DNA of 64,000 nucleotides from CAIKMD01 sp963729935 (GCA_963729935.1 CAVSPW010000004.1:1-64000), one strand, 5' to 3'; numbered from the stretch's first letter, positions 48,849 to 59,028 are shown. Numbers and translations are program-made. The notes: generated by a model from the letters alone, not told the origin.

Positions 48849-51208
48849 GCCTGCTCGACCGCAAGCTCTGGCGCGACATCGCGACCTTGCGCGGGCAGGT
48901 CGTCAGCATCGCGCTCATCGTCGCGGCGGGCGTCGCGGTCTTCGTCGCTTCGGTCTCGACCTACGAGTCGCTGCAATCGGGCCGCGACCGCTTTTATGAG
49001 AGCGCGCGTTTTCCGCAGATCTTCGTCGGCCTCAAGCGCGCGCCCTTGTCGATCGTGGCGCGGCTGGCCGCGATCCCGGGCATTGCGACAATCGAGCCGC
49101 GCATCGCGCGCGACGTGATCGTCGATTGGCCCTCGGCGATGCTGCCGGTCTCGGCGCGGATGGTGTCGTTGAGCCACGCGGGCGAGGAGAGGCTGTCGCG
49201 GCTCTATATGCGGCGGGGTTCGGCGCCGGAGCCGGGCGATACGCGCGACGCCGTCATCAACGAGGCCTTCGCCGAGGCGAATGGGGTCGCGCCCGGTATG
49301 GAGATTCGCGTCGTCCTCAACGGTCGCGTGCAGCCCTTTCGCATTACGGGCATCGCGCTCTCGCCCGAATACATCTACGCGGTGAAACCGGGCGTGCCAA
49401 TTCCGGACGATCGCTTCTTCGCGGTTCTCTGGGTCGATCGCAGCGCGGCCGAAGCGGCCTTCGACTTGAAAGGCGCCTTCGACGACCTCGTCGTTTCGCT
49501 GGCGCCCCGCGTCGACGCGCAACCGGTCATCGCCGAACTCGATCGGCTACTCGAGCCCTATGGCTCGGTCGGCGCGGTCGAGCGCCGCGACCAATCCTCC
49601 AACCGCTTTCTCGAGGACGAGCTCAGCCAGCAAAAGGTGATGTCGACGACAATCCCGTTCATCTTCTTCGGGGTGGCGGCGTTCCTCCTCAACGTCGCGC
49701 TCGGCCGGCAGGTGGCGGCGCAGCGCGAGCAGATCGCCGCGTTGAAGGCGCTCGGCTTTCCGATCGCGCCGCTGGTGCTGCATTACCTAAAATTGGTGGC
49801 CGTCATCGTGCTGATCGGCTCGGCGCTGGGCGTTGCCGGCGGCGTAGCCTTCGGCCATGCGATGATCGCAAGCTATCAGGGTTTCTTCCGCCTCCCTGCG
49901 CTGCGCTTCGCCTTGACGCCGTGGTCGGTGGTGGCGGGGATCGCAATCAGCCTCGCCGCGGCATCGCTGGGCGTCGTCACCGCGCTTCAGAAAGTCGTCG
50001 GCCTCGCGCCCGCCGTGGCGATGCGACCCGCGGCGCCGCTGCGTTTTCGCCGCTCCTGGGCCGAGCGCCTTTTCTCGGGCGGCCGCATGACGCCGCGGCG
50101 GAAGATGGTTTTGCGCAATCTTGCCGGCCGTCCGCTGCGCGCGGCGCTGACGACGCTCGGCATCGCCTTTGCCGTGCCCATGGTCGTGCTCGGGCTGTTC
50201 TGGCGCGACGCGATCGACCGCATGATCGAGATTCAGTTCACGCGCGTGGAGCGCGGCAATGCCGCGATCACTTTTTCACACCCGCTCGACCGCCGCATCA
50301 TCGGCGATCTGCGCCGCGAGCCGGGCGTGCTCGCCGTCGAGGGCGAGCGGATCGTTCCGGTGCGGCTGCGCGTGGGACAGCGGAGCTATCTCACGGCGGT
50401 GATCGGCCTGCCGCCGGGTGGCGAGCTGCGCCGGCCGCACGACGCCGCGCTCAAGCCGATCGAGATCGCGCCCCAAGGTATCACCTTGACGCGCCGCCTC
50501 GCCGAGCGCCTGGTTGTCGCGCCGGGCGATTCGATGACCGTCGAAGTGATGGAAGGAAAGCGCTTCAAACGCAATCTTCCGGTGAGCGCGATCGCCGACG
50601 AGGTGATCGGCATGAGCTCCTATATGGATCTCGGCGCGCTCAATCGTCTGACGGGCGAGGGCGATGTGGTATCGGCGGCGGCCCTTTATGTCGAGCCGAC
50701 GACGTTGCCGGCGCTGTCGCGGCGCTTCAAGGATCTGCCGGTCGTCGAGTCCGTGACGATGAAAGCCTATACGCTGACCTCCTTTCTCGACAAGATCGCC
50801 GGTCTGGTGCTGGTCAGCGCGGGCATTCTCACGGGCTTTGCGGTGATCATTGCGGCGGGGGTGGTCTACAACAGCGCGCGCATCGGCCTGCAGGAGCGTG
50901 CCTGGGAGCTCGCGAGCCTGCGCGTGCTCGGCTTCACCCGCGCCGAGGTCGCGCGTGTCCTGTTCGGAGAATTTATGATCGAGATTCTGCTCGCCATTCC
51001 GATCGGCATCGCGCTTTCCCAGGGGGCCGTCAGTCTCATCGCCCGTTTTCAATCGAACGAGAGTTTCCAGATTCCAGGCGTAATCGGCGCGCGCAGCTTC
51101 GCCGCCGCCGCGCTGGTCGTGGTCGCGGCTGCGGCGGCGAGCGCCTATATCGTGCGCCGGCGCATCGACCGGCTCGATCTGGTCGCGGTCTTGAAGACGC
51201 GGGATTGA
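48845..51208 (+). CDS. FtsX-like ABC permease (MacB/DevC type)
   Basis: A 787-residue permease with two FtsX domains: hydrophobic segments at the N-terminus (VSIALIVAAGVAVFVASVS), in the middle (about 270-390) and near the C-terminus, with periplasmic MacB-PCD-like stretches between. It couples energy from the upstream ATPase to move a substrate or lipoprotein across the envelope with the downstream HlyD-like protein. The start is GTG overlapping the ATPase stop. Confidence 0.9.
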   Translation: MSLLDRKLWRDIATLRGQVVSIALIVAAGVAVFVASVSTYESLQSGRDRFYESARFPQIFVGLKRAPLSIVARLAAIPGIATIEPRIARDVIVDWPSAMLPVSARMVSLSHAGEERLSRLYMRRGSAPEPGDTRDAVINEAFAEANGVAPGMEIRVVLNGRVQPFRITGIALSPEYIYAVKPGVPIPDDRFFAVLWVDRSAAEAAFDLKGAFDDLVVSLAPRVDAQPVIAELDRLLEPYGSVGAVERRDQSSNRFLEDELSQQKVMSTTIPFIFFGVAAFLLNVALGRQVAAQREQIAALKALGFPIAPLVLHYLKLVAVIVLIGSALGVAGGVAFGHAMIASYQGFFRLPALRFALTPWSVVAGIAISLAAASLGVVTALQKVVGLAPAVAMRPAAPLRFRRSWAERLFSGGRMTPRRKMVLRNLAGRPLRAALTTLGIAFAVPMVVLGLFWRDAIDRMIEIQFTRVERGNAAITFSHPLDRRIIGDLRREPGVLAVEGERIVPVRLRVGQRSYLTAVIGLPPGGELRRPHDAALKPIEIAPQGITLTRRLAERLVVAPGDSMTVEVMEGKRFKRNLPVSAIADEVIGMSSYMDLGALNRLTGEGDVVSAAALYVEPTTLPALSRRFKDLPVVESVTMKAYTLTSFLDKIAGLVLVSAGILTGFAVIIAAGVVYNSARIGLQERAWELASLRVLGFTRAEVARVLFGEFMIEILLAIPIGIALSQGAVSLIARFQSNESFQIPGVIGARSFAAAALVVVAAAAASAYIVRRRIDRLDLVAVLKTRD

Positions 51209-51210
51209 CG

Positions 51211-52404
51211 ATGAAAATTACCGCGAGCCGCGTCTTATGGAGCCTGGGCGCCATCGTGGCGGTGGCGCTGGGCGTCTGCGCGCTGATGCCGCGCCCGGTT
51301 CCGGTCGAGACTGCGCCCGTGACCCGGGGCCGGTTCGTCGCGACCGTCGATGAGGATGGTAAGACGCGCATCCGCGAGCGCTATGTCGTGGCGGCACCGC
51401 TGCCGGGAAGGCTCACCCGCGTTCAGTTGAAGGCCGGCGATCCGGTGACGGCCGACGAAGCACTCGCCTCGATCGTGCCCGCGCCCGCGCCCTTGCTCGA
51501 TCCGCGAAGCCGCCGCGAGGCGGAGGAGCGGCTGGGCGCCGCCGAAGCCGCGCGCGAGCGCAGCAAGGCCGTCGTCGAGCGCGCGCAGGCCGAAACCGCG
51601 CAAGCCAAGGCCGATCTCGATCGTGTTCGCACCCTGGCGCAGCGCGGCGTCTCGTCGGCGCAGGCGCTCGAGCATGCCGAGCTCGCGATGAGCGTGGCCG
51701 AACGCGATCTGCGTGCGGCGGCGTTCGAGGATCATGCGGCCAAGCACGAGGTCGACGCGGCGAAGGCGCTGCTGGCGCATTACGACAGTGGCGGCAGCGC
51801 GCCGCCCGAAAGCTGGACCGTCGCCGCGCCGGTCTCGGGCGAGGTGTTAAAAGTGCTGCAGGAGAGCGAGACGGTGGTTCAGGCCGGCACGCCGATCCTC
51901 GAGATCGGCGACCCGCGTGACCTCGAGATCGTGACCGACGTGCTCAGCACCGACGCGGTCGAAATTCACCCCGGTGCGGCGGTGGCGATCGACCATTGGG
52001 GCGGGCCAGGCGTGCTGGCCGGGCGGGTGCGGCGGGTCGAGCCTGCGGCCTTCACCAAGATCTCGACCCTGGGCGTCGAAGAGCAACGCGTCAACGTGCT
52101 GATCGACATGGTCTCGCCACCGGGAGAATGGGCGGGCTTGGGCGATGCCTATCAGGTCGATACGCGTATCACGGCGTTCGCCCAGGACGATGCCACCATC
52201 GTTCCGGCGGGCGCGCTGTTCCGCACCGGCGAGAGCTGGAACGTCTATGTCGTCAAGGACGGGCGGGCGGAGCGCCGTGCCGTCACGCTCCTGCGGCGCT
52301 CGGGCAACGCCGCCGCCCTGATCGCGGGCGTGCAGCCGGGCGATCAGGTCATCCTCTATCCGAACGACCGCGTCGAGCCGGGCATTCGCGTTGAAACGCG
52401 ATGA
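51211..52404 (+). CDS. HlyD/MacA-type membrane-fusion protein
   Basis: A 397-residue periplasmic adaptor. One N-terminal helix anchors it (LWSLGAIVAVALGVCALM), then a lipoyl half (VVAAPLPGRLTRVQLKAGD), a long coiled-coil hairpin of about residues 95-185 rich in Glu/Ala/Arg, the second lipoyl half (WTVAAPVSGEVLKVLQE) and a beta-barrel. It bridges the inner-membrane pump and an outer channel, possibly TolC. It starts two bases after the permease stop. Confidence 0.9.
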   Translation: MKITASRVLWSLGAIVAVALGVCALMPRPVPVETAPVTRGRFVATVDEDGKTRIRERYVVAAPLPGRLTRVQLKAGDPVTADEALASIVPAPAPLLDPRSRREAEERLGAAEAARERSKAVVERAQAETAQAKADLDRVRTLAQRGVSSAQALEHAELAMSVAERDLRAAAFEDHAAKHEVDAAKALLAHYDSGGSAPPESWTVAAPVSGEVLKVLQESETVVQAGTPILEIGDPRDLEIVTDVLSTDAVEIHPGAAVAIDHWGGPGVLAGRVRRVEPAAFTKISTLGVEEQRVNVLIDMVSPPGEWAGLGDAYQVDTRITAFAQDDATIVPAGALFRTGESWNVYVVKDGRAERRAVTLLRRSGNAAALIAGVQPGDQVILYPNDRVEPGIRVETR

Positions 52405-52673
52405 TCGCGGTATCGCGGCGGATCAAGGATCAAGAGGTCTTGAAAAAATCTTCCGTCGCCACCGGTTTCGACCACTCGGTCGCCAACATGTACCTCATCC
52501 CCTCTGGTCTCTTGGTCAAGCATTTCGCGCCGCCCGCGCGTTGGGCGAGCATCGGCACCACGCCGGACGCGTTTCCGGCGCTGACGATCGGCAACGTGAT
52601 CGGCGGCGGGGTCCTTGTCGGTGTGGTCTACTGGTTCGTTTATCTGCGCAAGCGGGCGACGCCGCCCCGATGA
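52401..52673 (+). pseudogene. C-terminal remnant of a formate/nitrite transporter (FNT)
   Basis: The 90 codons match only the last part of FocA/NirC channels: ATGFDHSVANMYLIPSGLLV and TIGNVIGGGVLVGVVYWFVY. The first ~200 residues of such channels are missing. It begins in the HlyD stop (ATGA), which looks accidental. As it lacks most helices it cannot form a channel. It suggests a rearrangement that joined the export operon to an FNT tail. Confidence 0.7.
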
Positions 52674-52760
52674 CGGAATCCGGGTCGCTGGCCTGGCGCG
52701 CGGAGTCGTCGGCGCACCTCGTCATCCGGTGCGAACGATCATTGATCGAGATCGACAAAA

Positions 52761-55322
52761 ATGGCCAACCCAAACGATGACCGCACCCCCCCGGGCCTGA
52801 GCGCCGTCGAGGCCGCCGCGCGGCTGAAGGCTCACGGATATAATGAGCTGCCGTATTCGGACCGGCGGACCCTTTGGCGCATCGTGCTCGACGTATTCCG
52901 CGAGCCCATGTTCCAGCTCCTGGTCGCGGCGGGGCTCCTCTATCTTGTTATCGGCGACTTGGCGGAGGCTCTTATGCTTCTCGCCTTCGCTGCGATCAAC
53001 GTCGCGATCGCCGTCTATCAAGAGAATAAGACCGAGCGTGTTCTCGAGGCCTTGCGCGATCTGACGAGCCCGAGGGCTTCCGTCATCCGAGATGGTCAGC
53101 GCGTGCGGATTGCCGGCCGCGAGGTCGTGCGCGGCGATTTTGTCGTGCTCTCGGAAGGAGATCGGGTGCCGGCCGATGCCGTGCTGCTGTCGGCGCAGGA
53201 GCTTCAGGCCGACGAATCCTTGCTCACGGGCGAATCGACGCCGGTCGCAAAGCTTGCCGCGGAACCGCCGGCGGGGCCGCTGCCGCAGGGCGCGGAGCGT
53301 CTAGCCTCGGGCGTCGTCTATTCGGGGAGCCTGATCGTCAGGGGGCATGGAATCGGAGAGGTGTGCGCGACCGGGCCGGCAACGGAGATCGGGAAAATCG
53401 GCCGCGCCCTTCATGAGATCGAAAGTGAGCCTTCGGTGCTCCATCGCCAAACTCGACGTCTGGTACGGATCTTCGCCGCAGTGGGGCTTTCGTTGAGCGG
53501 GCTTGTCGTCGCGCTCTATGGTCTCACCTACGGATCCTGGCTGCGTGGCGTCTTGGCGGGAATTACCTTGGCGATGGCGACACTCCCGCAGGAGTTCCCG
53601 CTCGTGCTGACGGTTTTTCTCGTCATGGGAGCGTGGCGCATTTCGCAGCGGCGCGTGCTGACGCGACGTTCATCGGCGATCGAAGCGCTGGGCGCCGCAA
53701 CGGTGCTGTGCGCCGACAAGACCGGGACGCTGACGCTCAATCGCATGGCAGTTGCGGAGCTGCAAGTCGGCGCCGAAGTCTATTCCGTCGCTGACGATCG
53801 CGGCCGAGAGCTTCCTGAAACGTTTCACGCGCTCCTGGAGTTCGGAATCCTCGCCAGCGCGCGGGATCCCTACGATCCGATGGAGAAGGCGTTCCTGGAA
53901 CTCGGGCAACGCTATTTGGCGCAGACCGAGCACTTACATCGGGACTGGTCGCTGGTCCGCGAATATGGCCTGCGGCCCGAGCTTTTGGCGATCTCGCATG
54001 TATGGAAAGCGACAAATCGGTATGCTCATGTCGTGGCGGCGAAGGGCGCGCCAGAGGCCGTCGTCGATCTCTGTCACCTCGATGGGGAAGGCATCGCCAG
54101 GGTGCGCGAGCAGGTCACGCTCATGGCACAACGCGGACTCCGCGTGCTCGGCGTCGCTAAAGCTTCCTTCGAAGGCGATGAGTGGCCGGCGAAACAGCAC
54201 GACTTCGCTTTTGAGTTCCTCGGTCTGGTCGGCCTCGCCGATCCTTTGCGTCCGGGCGTCCGCGACGCGATCGGCGAATGCCGAAAGGCGGGGATCCGCG
54301 TCATCATGATAACCGGCGACCATCCCGTAACGGCCCGTACGATCGCCGTTCAGGCCGGGCTGAGCACGGATCAGGGACTCATCATCGGCGATGAATTGGA
54401 GCGGATGCCGGACGCGGCGCTCCAGCAACGCATCAAGGATGTCGCCGTGTTTGCCCGCATCATGCCGAGTCAGAAGCTGCGGCTAGTCAATGCCTTGCAG
54501 GCGAACGGCGAAATCGTGGCCATGACGGGTGACGGTGTGAACGACGCCCCCGCGCTCAAAGCCGCTCAAATCGGGATCGCCATGGGCGGGCGCGGGACGG
54601 ATGTGGCCCGCGAAGCCGCCTCCCTGGTCCTGCTCGACGACGATTTCGCTTCGATCGTTGCCGCGATCCGTCTCGGGCGGCGGATCTACGCCAATCTCCA
54701 GAAGGCGATGGGGTACATTCTGGCGGTTCACGTCCCGATCGCGACGCTTTCGATCCTGCCGATTGCGATCGGGTGGCCGCCGCTGCTCGTTCCGGCCCAC
54801 ATCGTGTTCCTCGAGATGGTCATCGATCCGGTCAGCGCAATCGTGTTCGAAGCCGAGCCTGCGGAGCAAGAGTTGATGTCGCGCCCGCCGCGCGATCCCG
54901 AGAGCCCGCTGTTTTCCGTCGGCATGATGGCGTGGAGTGCACTGCAAGGCGTGGCGGCATTGCTTGCGACGCTCGTGGTCCTCGTCATCGCGCGCGACCG
55001 GGGCGATTCCGACGCGGAGATGCGCGCGCTTGGATTTGTAACGCTCGTCGTCGAGAATTTCTGTCTGATCATTGCCAGCCGCTCGATATCGGGCGCCCGC
55101 GTCTCGTCGCTTTGGCGCTGGAACCCGGCGTTGTGGTGGACTGGCGGTGCGACCTTTATCGTCTTGGCGACCGTGCTTATGACTCCGCAGCTGCGGAGCC
55201 TATTCTTGTTCGGCTCGCTGCACGCGGATGATTTGGCGGTGTGTGCGCTCGCGGGGGCGGGAACGTTCTTCCTGCTCACCGTCCTCAGGCGCGTGGCCGC
55301 GATTCGCTCGACCACAGGCTAG
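52761..55322 (+). CDS. P-type cation-transporting ATPase
   Basis: An 853-residue P-type ATPase of the P2/P3-like type. The N-terminus has the cation-ATPase N domain (GLSAVEAAARLKAHGYNELP). TGEST at 157-161 is the actuator motif, the metal-site helix reads LPQEFPLV at 275-282, and D319 in CADKTGTLT is phosphorylated. MTGDGVNDAPALKAA is the hinge motif. The missing Gly (PEGL replaced by PQEF) separates it from calcium pumps and fits a group of uncharacterised bacterial cation pumps. Four C-terminal helices are present. It is likely co-transcribed with the upstream genes. Confidence 0.9.
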   Translation: MANPNDDRTPPGLSAVEAAARLKAHGYNELPYSDRRTLWRIVLDVFREPMFQLLVAAGLLYLVIGDLAEALMLLAFAAINVAIAVYQENKTERVLEALRDLTSPRASVIRDGQRVRIAGREVVRGDFVVLSEGDRVPADAVLLSAQELQADESLLTGESTPVAKLAAEPPAGPLPQGAERLASGVVYSGSLIVRGHGIGEVCATGPATEIGKIGRALHEIESEPSVLHRQTRRLVRIFAAVGLSLSGLVVALYGLTYGSWLRGVLAGITLAMATLPQEFPLVLTVFLVMGAWRISQRRVLTRRSSAIEALGAATVLCADKTGTLTLNRMAVAELQVGAEVYSVADDRGRELPETFHALLEFGILASARDPYDPMEKAFLELGQRYLAQTEHLHRDWSLVREYGLRPELLAISHVWKATNRYAHVVAAKGAPEAVVDLCHLDGEGIARVREQVTLMAQRGLRVLGVAKASFEGDEWPAKQHDFAFEFLGLVGLADPLRPGVRDAIGECRKAGIRVIMITGDHPVTARTIAVQAGLSTDQGLIIGDELERMPDAALQQRIKDVAVFARIMPSQKLRLVNALQANGEIVAMTGDGVNDAPALKAAQIGIAMGGRGTDVAREAASLVLLDDDFASIVAAIRLGRRIYANLQKAMGYILAVHVPIATLSILPIAIGWPPLLVPAHIVFLEMVIDPVSAIVFEAEPAEQELMSRPPRDPESPLFSVGMMAWSALQGVAALLATLVVLVIARDRGDSDAEMRALGFVTLVVENFCLIIASRSISGARVSSLWRWNPALWWTGGATFIVLATVLMTPQLRSLFLFGSLHADDLAVCALAGAGTFFLLTVLRRVAAIRSTTG

Positions 55323-55593
55323 TCGAGTGGCGGCAAGCGCCTTGGGCGCGTCGGCGACGCATCGTCTTGGGCCCGTCGCTTTTTGCCCGCCGGGCACCTA
55401 TAAAGACCGGGAGGAATCGCGGCCTCCGGTTTGCGGGCTTGTCGCGAGCGCCGGGAGGATCGGCGGCAGGGTTGTCGATGCGCGTCACAGATTTGCTCCG
55501 AATTGGCGCGCCGGCGCTGCCTGTTCATGAACCGCGCGGGGCGGGGGCGGTCGTCTTTGGTCCGGGCGCCCGTTATTCGGCCAGGGTCCGGCG
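55323..55593. other. Intergenic region
   Basis: Several short arginine-rich frames cross these 271 bases; none is recognised. No hairpin terminator was identified after the P-type ATPase. Confidence 0.4.
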
Positions 55594-56475
55594 ATGAACG
55601 ACGTCCAAGCCAAGCTGAAGGACAGGAGCGCCGTCTTCATCGGCCTCGCGCGCGATTGCGCGCGTCACTTGCCGCTCGTCCTGCAGAACATGCAGAACAT
55701 CGCGTCTCTCTTCGGACGCGCCGGTTTCGTTCTTGCCGAAAACGATTCGCAAGACGCGACCGCGGATATTCTGCGCGCGTTCGGCACGCGACGGGCCGAG
55801 TTTCATCTGCTGAATTTCGACGGGATCGAGCGCAAGCTGCCGCAGCGGACGCGCCGGCTCGCCTTTCTGCGCAACCGCTGCCTCTCCGTCATCCGCGCGA
55901 ACGCGCAGCTACGCGCGAGCGATTATCTGATCGTGATGGACCTGGACGACGCGACGATCGAGCCGCTGGATCGCGATCGGCTTCTGCGCGCTTTCGCGTT
56001 TCTCGACGGCCAGGCCGACGCAGCCGGCGTCTTCGGCAATTGCCGCGGCCTCTATTACGACATGTGGGCGTTGCGCAGCGATCGGCTTTGTCCAGGCGAT
56101 TTCTGGGAAGAGCAATACGACTACGTCATCGCTCACCGGGTCGACGACGAGACGGCGTTCGCGGAAACCTGCGCGAAACATCTCGTCACGATTCCGGAAA
56201 CCGATCCGCCCATTCCCGTGACCTCGGCCTTTGGGGGGCTCGCGATCTACAAGATGCCCTGGACGGCCCACGCGAGCTACAAGGGTTACAAGACCAAGGA
56301 TGTCGCGAGCGACGGGAAGCGGCGGAACATCAGGTGGCAGGTTTGCGAGCATGTCGGCTTCAACGAGGAGATCAGCCGGCGCGGCGGGGGGCTCTATGTC
56401 CTGCCCGACCTGATCGTTCGCACGACCGAGGGAATCGAATTCGTCAAATTCTTCTACCGGGAACTCATCTTTTAG
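55594..56475 (+). CDS. Glycosyltransferase-like protein (CAP59-type)
   Basis: A 293-residue protein with a GT-A-like start (AVFIGLARDCARHLPLVLQN), ENDSQDATADILRAF, and LIVMDLDDATIEPL containing a D-X-D metal motif. The organisation resembles CAP59-type mannosyltransferases described in fungi, and single genes of this type exist in proteobacteria. The substrate is unknown. No membrane segment is visible. Confidence 0.62.
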   Translation: MNDVQAKLKDRSAVFIGLARDCARHLPLVLQNMQNIASLFGRAGFVLAENDSQDATADILRAFGTRRAEFHLLNFDGIERKLPQRTRRLAFLRNRCLSVIRANAQLRASDYLIVMDLDDATIEPLDRDRLLRAFAFLDGQADAAGVFGNCRGLYYDMWALRSDRLCPGDFWEEQYDYVIAHRVDDETAFAETCAKHLVTIPETDPPIPVTSAFGGLAIYKMPWTAHASYKGYKTKDVASDGKRRNIRWQVCEHVGFNEEISRRGGGLYVLPDLIVRTTEGIEFVKFFYRELIF

Positions 56476-56801
56476 AGCGGCATGCTCTTCGGTCGCCTGG
56501 ATACCGCACCCATGAAGCGGCGCGAAGGGCGCGGATCGCGAAGCTGGATCTTCTGCGCATCGGTGCCGGCCGCCATGAGCCCGGCCTCGATCTTCGGCGG
56601 CAAATCCGAGCCGGCATAACGATCGTGAACCGGCGCTTCGAACTCGCCGTAACGAGCCTCCCTTATGGGTTGCACGCGATGCCCCAGCCGCATGCGGCTT
56701 TGCCTCGAACGCGCGCGTCAATCGCTTTACGAGCGGGCCATAAGCGCGCAAGCTGAGCTTGAGCGTTGACACGGCGCCGGCAAAAAAAGGGGGAGACGAC
56801 G
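56476..56801. other. Intergenic region, no gene recognised
   Basis: These 326 bases separate the glycosyltransferase-like gene and the dehydrogenase gene. A 45-codon ORF at 56480 has no ribosome binding site or known similarity and is not called. Confidence 0.4.
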
Positions 56802-57908
56802 ATGGCTCGACAAATGCGCGCGGCGCGCCTCCATGAACCCGGCCAGCCTTTCCGCATCGACGTCATCGATGTGCCGGTTCCGCGTCCGCAGGACGCGCTC
56901 GTCCAGCTCAAGGCCTGCGGCATCATTCCCAATATGAACACCATCGTCGGCGGCAAGCTATGGCATCACCTGCCGAAGATGCCGGCGATCATGGGGCTCG
57001 ACGCCGCCGGCATCGTGGTGACCGCGCCCGAGGGACGCTCGGCCGTCAAACCGGGCGATCGCGTCTATATCAACCCGTTCCTTTCCTGCGGGGTTTGCAT
57101 CCATTGCCGCGCCGGCCGCCCGCTTTTTTGCGGCGATGCCGCGCTCCGGGGCTATTTCGGCTTCTCGGCCAAGGGCGCCGAGCTGCTCGACGACTATCCC
57201 TATGGCGGCTTGAGCGAATACGCGACCGCTTCGCCGGCCAGTCTCGTGAAGCTGCCGGACGAAGTCACCTTCGAGCAAGGCGCGCGCTGGGGTTATCTCG
57301 GCACGTCGTTTTCGGGGTTGCGGCGCGGCGGGGTGGGCGCCGGCAGCTGGATCGCGATCAACGGCATTACCGGCACCTTGGGGGTCGGCGCGGTGATGCT
57401 GGCGCTGGCGATGGGCGCCACGCGCATTCTCGGCTGGGGGCGCAACCGCGCGGTGCTCGAGCGCTTGAAGCAATTGGCGCCGCGCCGCGTGGACACGATG
57501 GCGCTCGGCGATCACGCGATCGCGCCCTGGGTGCTCGAGCGCACCGAAGGCGCGGGCGTCGATCTGCTGCTCGACTGCACGGGGCGGGGCGGGCCGGCCG
57601 CGCCGGTGCTTGAGGCCCAAGCCGCGGTGAAGCGGGGCGGCATGACTGTCAATATCGGCGCGCTCGCCGAGCCCTTGCCGTTGGTGCCGACGCAATTCAT
57701 GACCGCGGGCAAGCAGTATCGCGGCTCCAACTGGTTCACCAACGAGGAAGCCGCGCTGATGGCGGACATGGCGCGGGTGGGCGCGCTCGATCTCGGCGCC
57801 TGGGAGCCGCGCGTCTATCCGCTCGCCGGCATCAACGACGCGCTCAAGGATATCCGCGAGCAGCGGCCGGGCGGCTTTGCCAATCTGGTGGCGGCGCCCG
57901 ACCAATAA
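56802..57908 (+). CDS. Zinc-type alcohol dehydrogenase-like oxidoreductase (MDR)
   Basis: A 368-residue medium-chain dehydrogenase/reductase. The structural-zinc loop is kept as CGVCIHCRAGRPLFC and the catalytic domain contains KACGIIPNMNTIVGGK, while the nucleotide-binding region has NGITGTLGVGAVMLALAMG. A catalytic-zinc GHE motif is not seen in its usual place, so its activity may differ. Reads with GGGGGAGACGACG before the ATG at 56802. The following solute-binding protein gene lies 45 bases downstream. Confidence 0.82.
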   Translation: MARQMRAARLHEPGQPFRIDVIDVPVPRPQDALVQLKACGIIPNMNTIVGGKLWHHLPKMPAIMGLDAAGIVVTAPEGRSAVKPGDRVYINPFLSCGVCIHCRAGRPLFCGDAALRGYFGFSAKGAELLDDYPYGGLSEYATASPASLVKLPDEVTFEQGARWGYLGTSFSGLRRGGVGAGSWIAINGITGTLGVGAVMLALAMGATRILGWGRNRAVLERLKQLAPRRVDTMALGDHAIAPWVLERTEGAGVDLLLDCTGRGGPAAPVLEAQAAVKRGGMTVNIGALAEPLPLVPTQFMTAGKQYRGSNWFTNEEAALMADMARVGALDLGAWEPRVYPLAGINDALKDIREQRPGGFANLVAAPDQ

Positions 57909-57953
57909 GCGCAAGCCACGTCAAACAGAATCCTTACATCAGGGAGAAACGCC

Positions 57954-58964
57954 ATGCTTCGAATGAAAGTTGCGGCCGTCGCGGCCGCGATGCTGGCCGC
58001 AAGCTTCGCGACCGCCAAGGCCGAACCGCTCAAGATCCGCGTCGATTGGAACATCGTGCCCGGCCAGTTCGGGCCGCTTATCCCGACCCTGCCGAAATAC
58101 GCGCCCGACGTTTACCGCCATTACGGCAAATCCTATGTGGTCGAGCCGCTTCACCTGGCGGGCGGCGGCGCGACCCTAACCGCGCTCGCCGTCGGCGAAA
58201 CCGATCTCAGCACCTTGAGCCCGCAGGCGCTGGTCTTGGGCGTGACCAACGCCAAGCTCGATCTGCGCGTCGTCGGCCAGCAGATTTCGACCGAAGTGCC
58301 GGGCTATCTGCACACGTTTTTCTGGGTCAACAAGAACAAGGTCAACACGATCGAGGATTTGAAAGGCAAGGTCATCGGGGTGAGCGTGCGCGGCTCCAAC
58401 GTCGATTCCGCCGCCGAGATGGTGATGGCCAAGCACGGCATGACATTGCCGCGCGATTATCAGATCATCGAGGTGCCGTTCCCGGCAGAACTGCCCGCGC
58501 TCGAAGCGGGCAAGATCGACGCGGCGGTGCTGGTGCCGCCGTTTCATCTGCGGGCGCTCGCCAATCCCGATCTTAAGCCGATCTTCAGCGTCGGCGATGC
58601 GTTCGGCCCGGTCGAGACCTTGATGTGGATGGCGAAAGCCGATTTCGTGAAGAAGAACCGCGCCGCGCTGGTCGATTTCCTCGAAGACAATATGCGCATG
58701 CGGCGCTGGATGTTCGATCCGAAGACGCATCAGGACGCGGTGAAGCAGCTCTCCGACCAGACCAAGATCCCCGAGGCGCAGCTCGACTGGGTCTACACCA
58801 AGGGCGATTATTATTACGATCCGCACGCCATGGTCGACGTCGCGCGCCTGCAAAAGAACGTCGAGACCATGAAGGAGACCGGCATCATCCCGACCGCCAT
58901 CAACGTCGCGCCTTATGTCGACATGTCGCTGGTCGAAGAGGCGGCGGCGCGGCTCGATAAATAG
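57954..58964 (+). CDS. ABC transporter substrate-binding protein (NitT/TauT type)
   Basis: A 336-residue periplasmic binding protein. A signal peptide runs to about residue 23 (ATAKA before EPLKIRVD). Family segments include ALAVGETDLSTLSPQAL and IEDLKGKVIGVSVRGSN. Like the other binding proteins of the window it lacks permease neighbours; its possible partner gene is the dehydrogenase just upstream, which suggests uptake and oxidation of the same compound. The ATG is 45 bases after the dehydrogenase stop. Confidence 0.88.
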   Translation: MLRMKVAAVAAAMLAASFATAKAEPLKIRVDWNIVPGQFGPLIPTLPKYAPDVYRHYGKSYVVEPLHLAGGGATLTALAVGETDLSTLSPQALVLGVTNAKLDLRVVGQQISTEVPGYLHTFFWVNKNKVNTIEDLKGKVIGVSVRGSNVDSAAEMVMAKHGMTLPRDYQIIEVPFPAELPALEAGKIDAAVLVPPFHLRALANPDLKPIFSVGDAFGPVETLMWMAKADFVKKNRAALVDFLEDNMRMRRWMFDPKTHQDAVKQLSDQTKIPEAQLDWVYTKGDYYYDPHAMVDVARLQKNVETMKETGIIPTAINVAPYVDMSLVEEAAARLDK

Positions 58965-59028
58965 GCGGCAGGTTCCCGAGCGCCCCGCGGCGCGGGCAAT
59001 CAAAGCGCCGCGTGCGGGCGAACGCGGC

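Noticed and set aside
56480..56617. Small ORF in the 56476-56801 gap
   Set aside because: It has no ribosome binding site, is Ser/Arg-rich and resembles no known protein.
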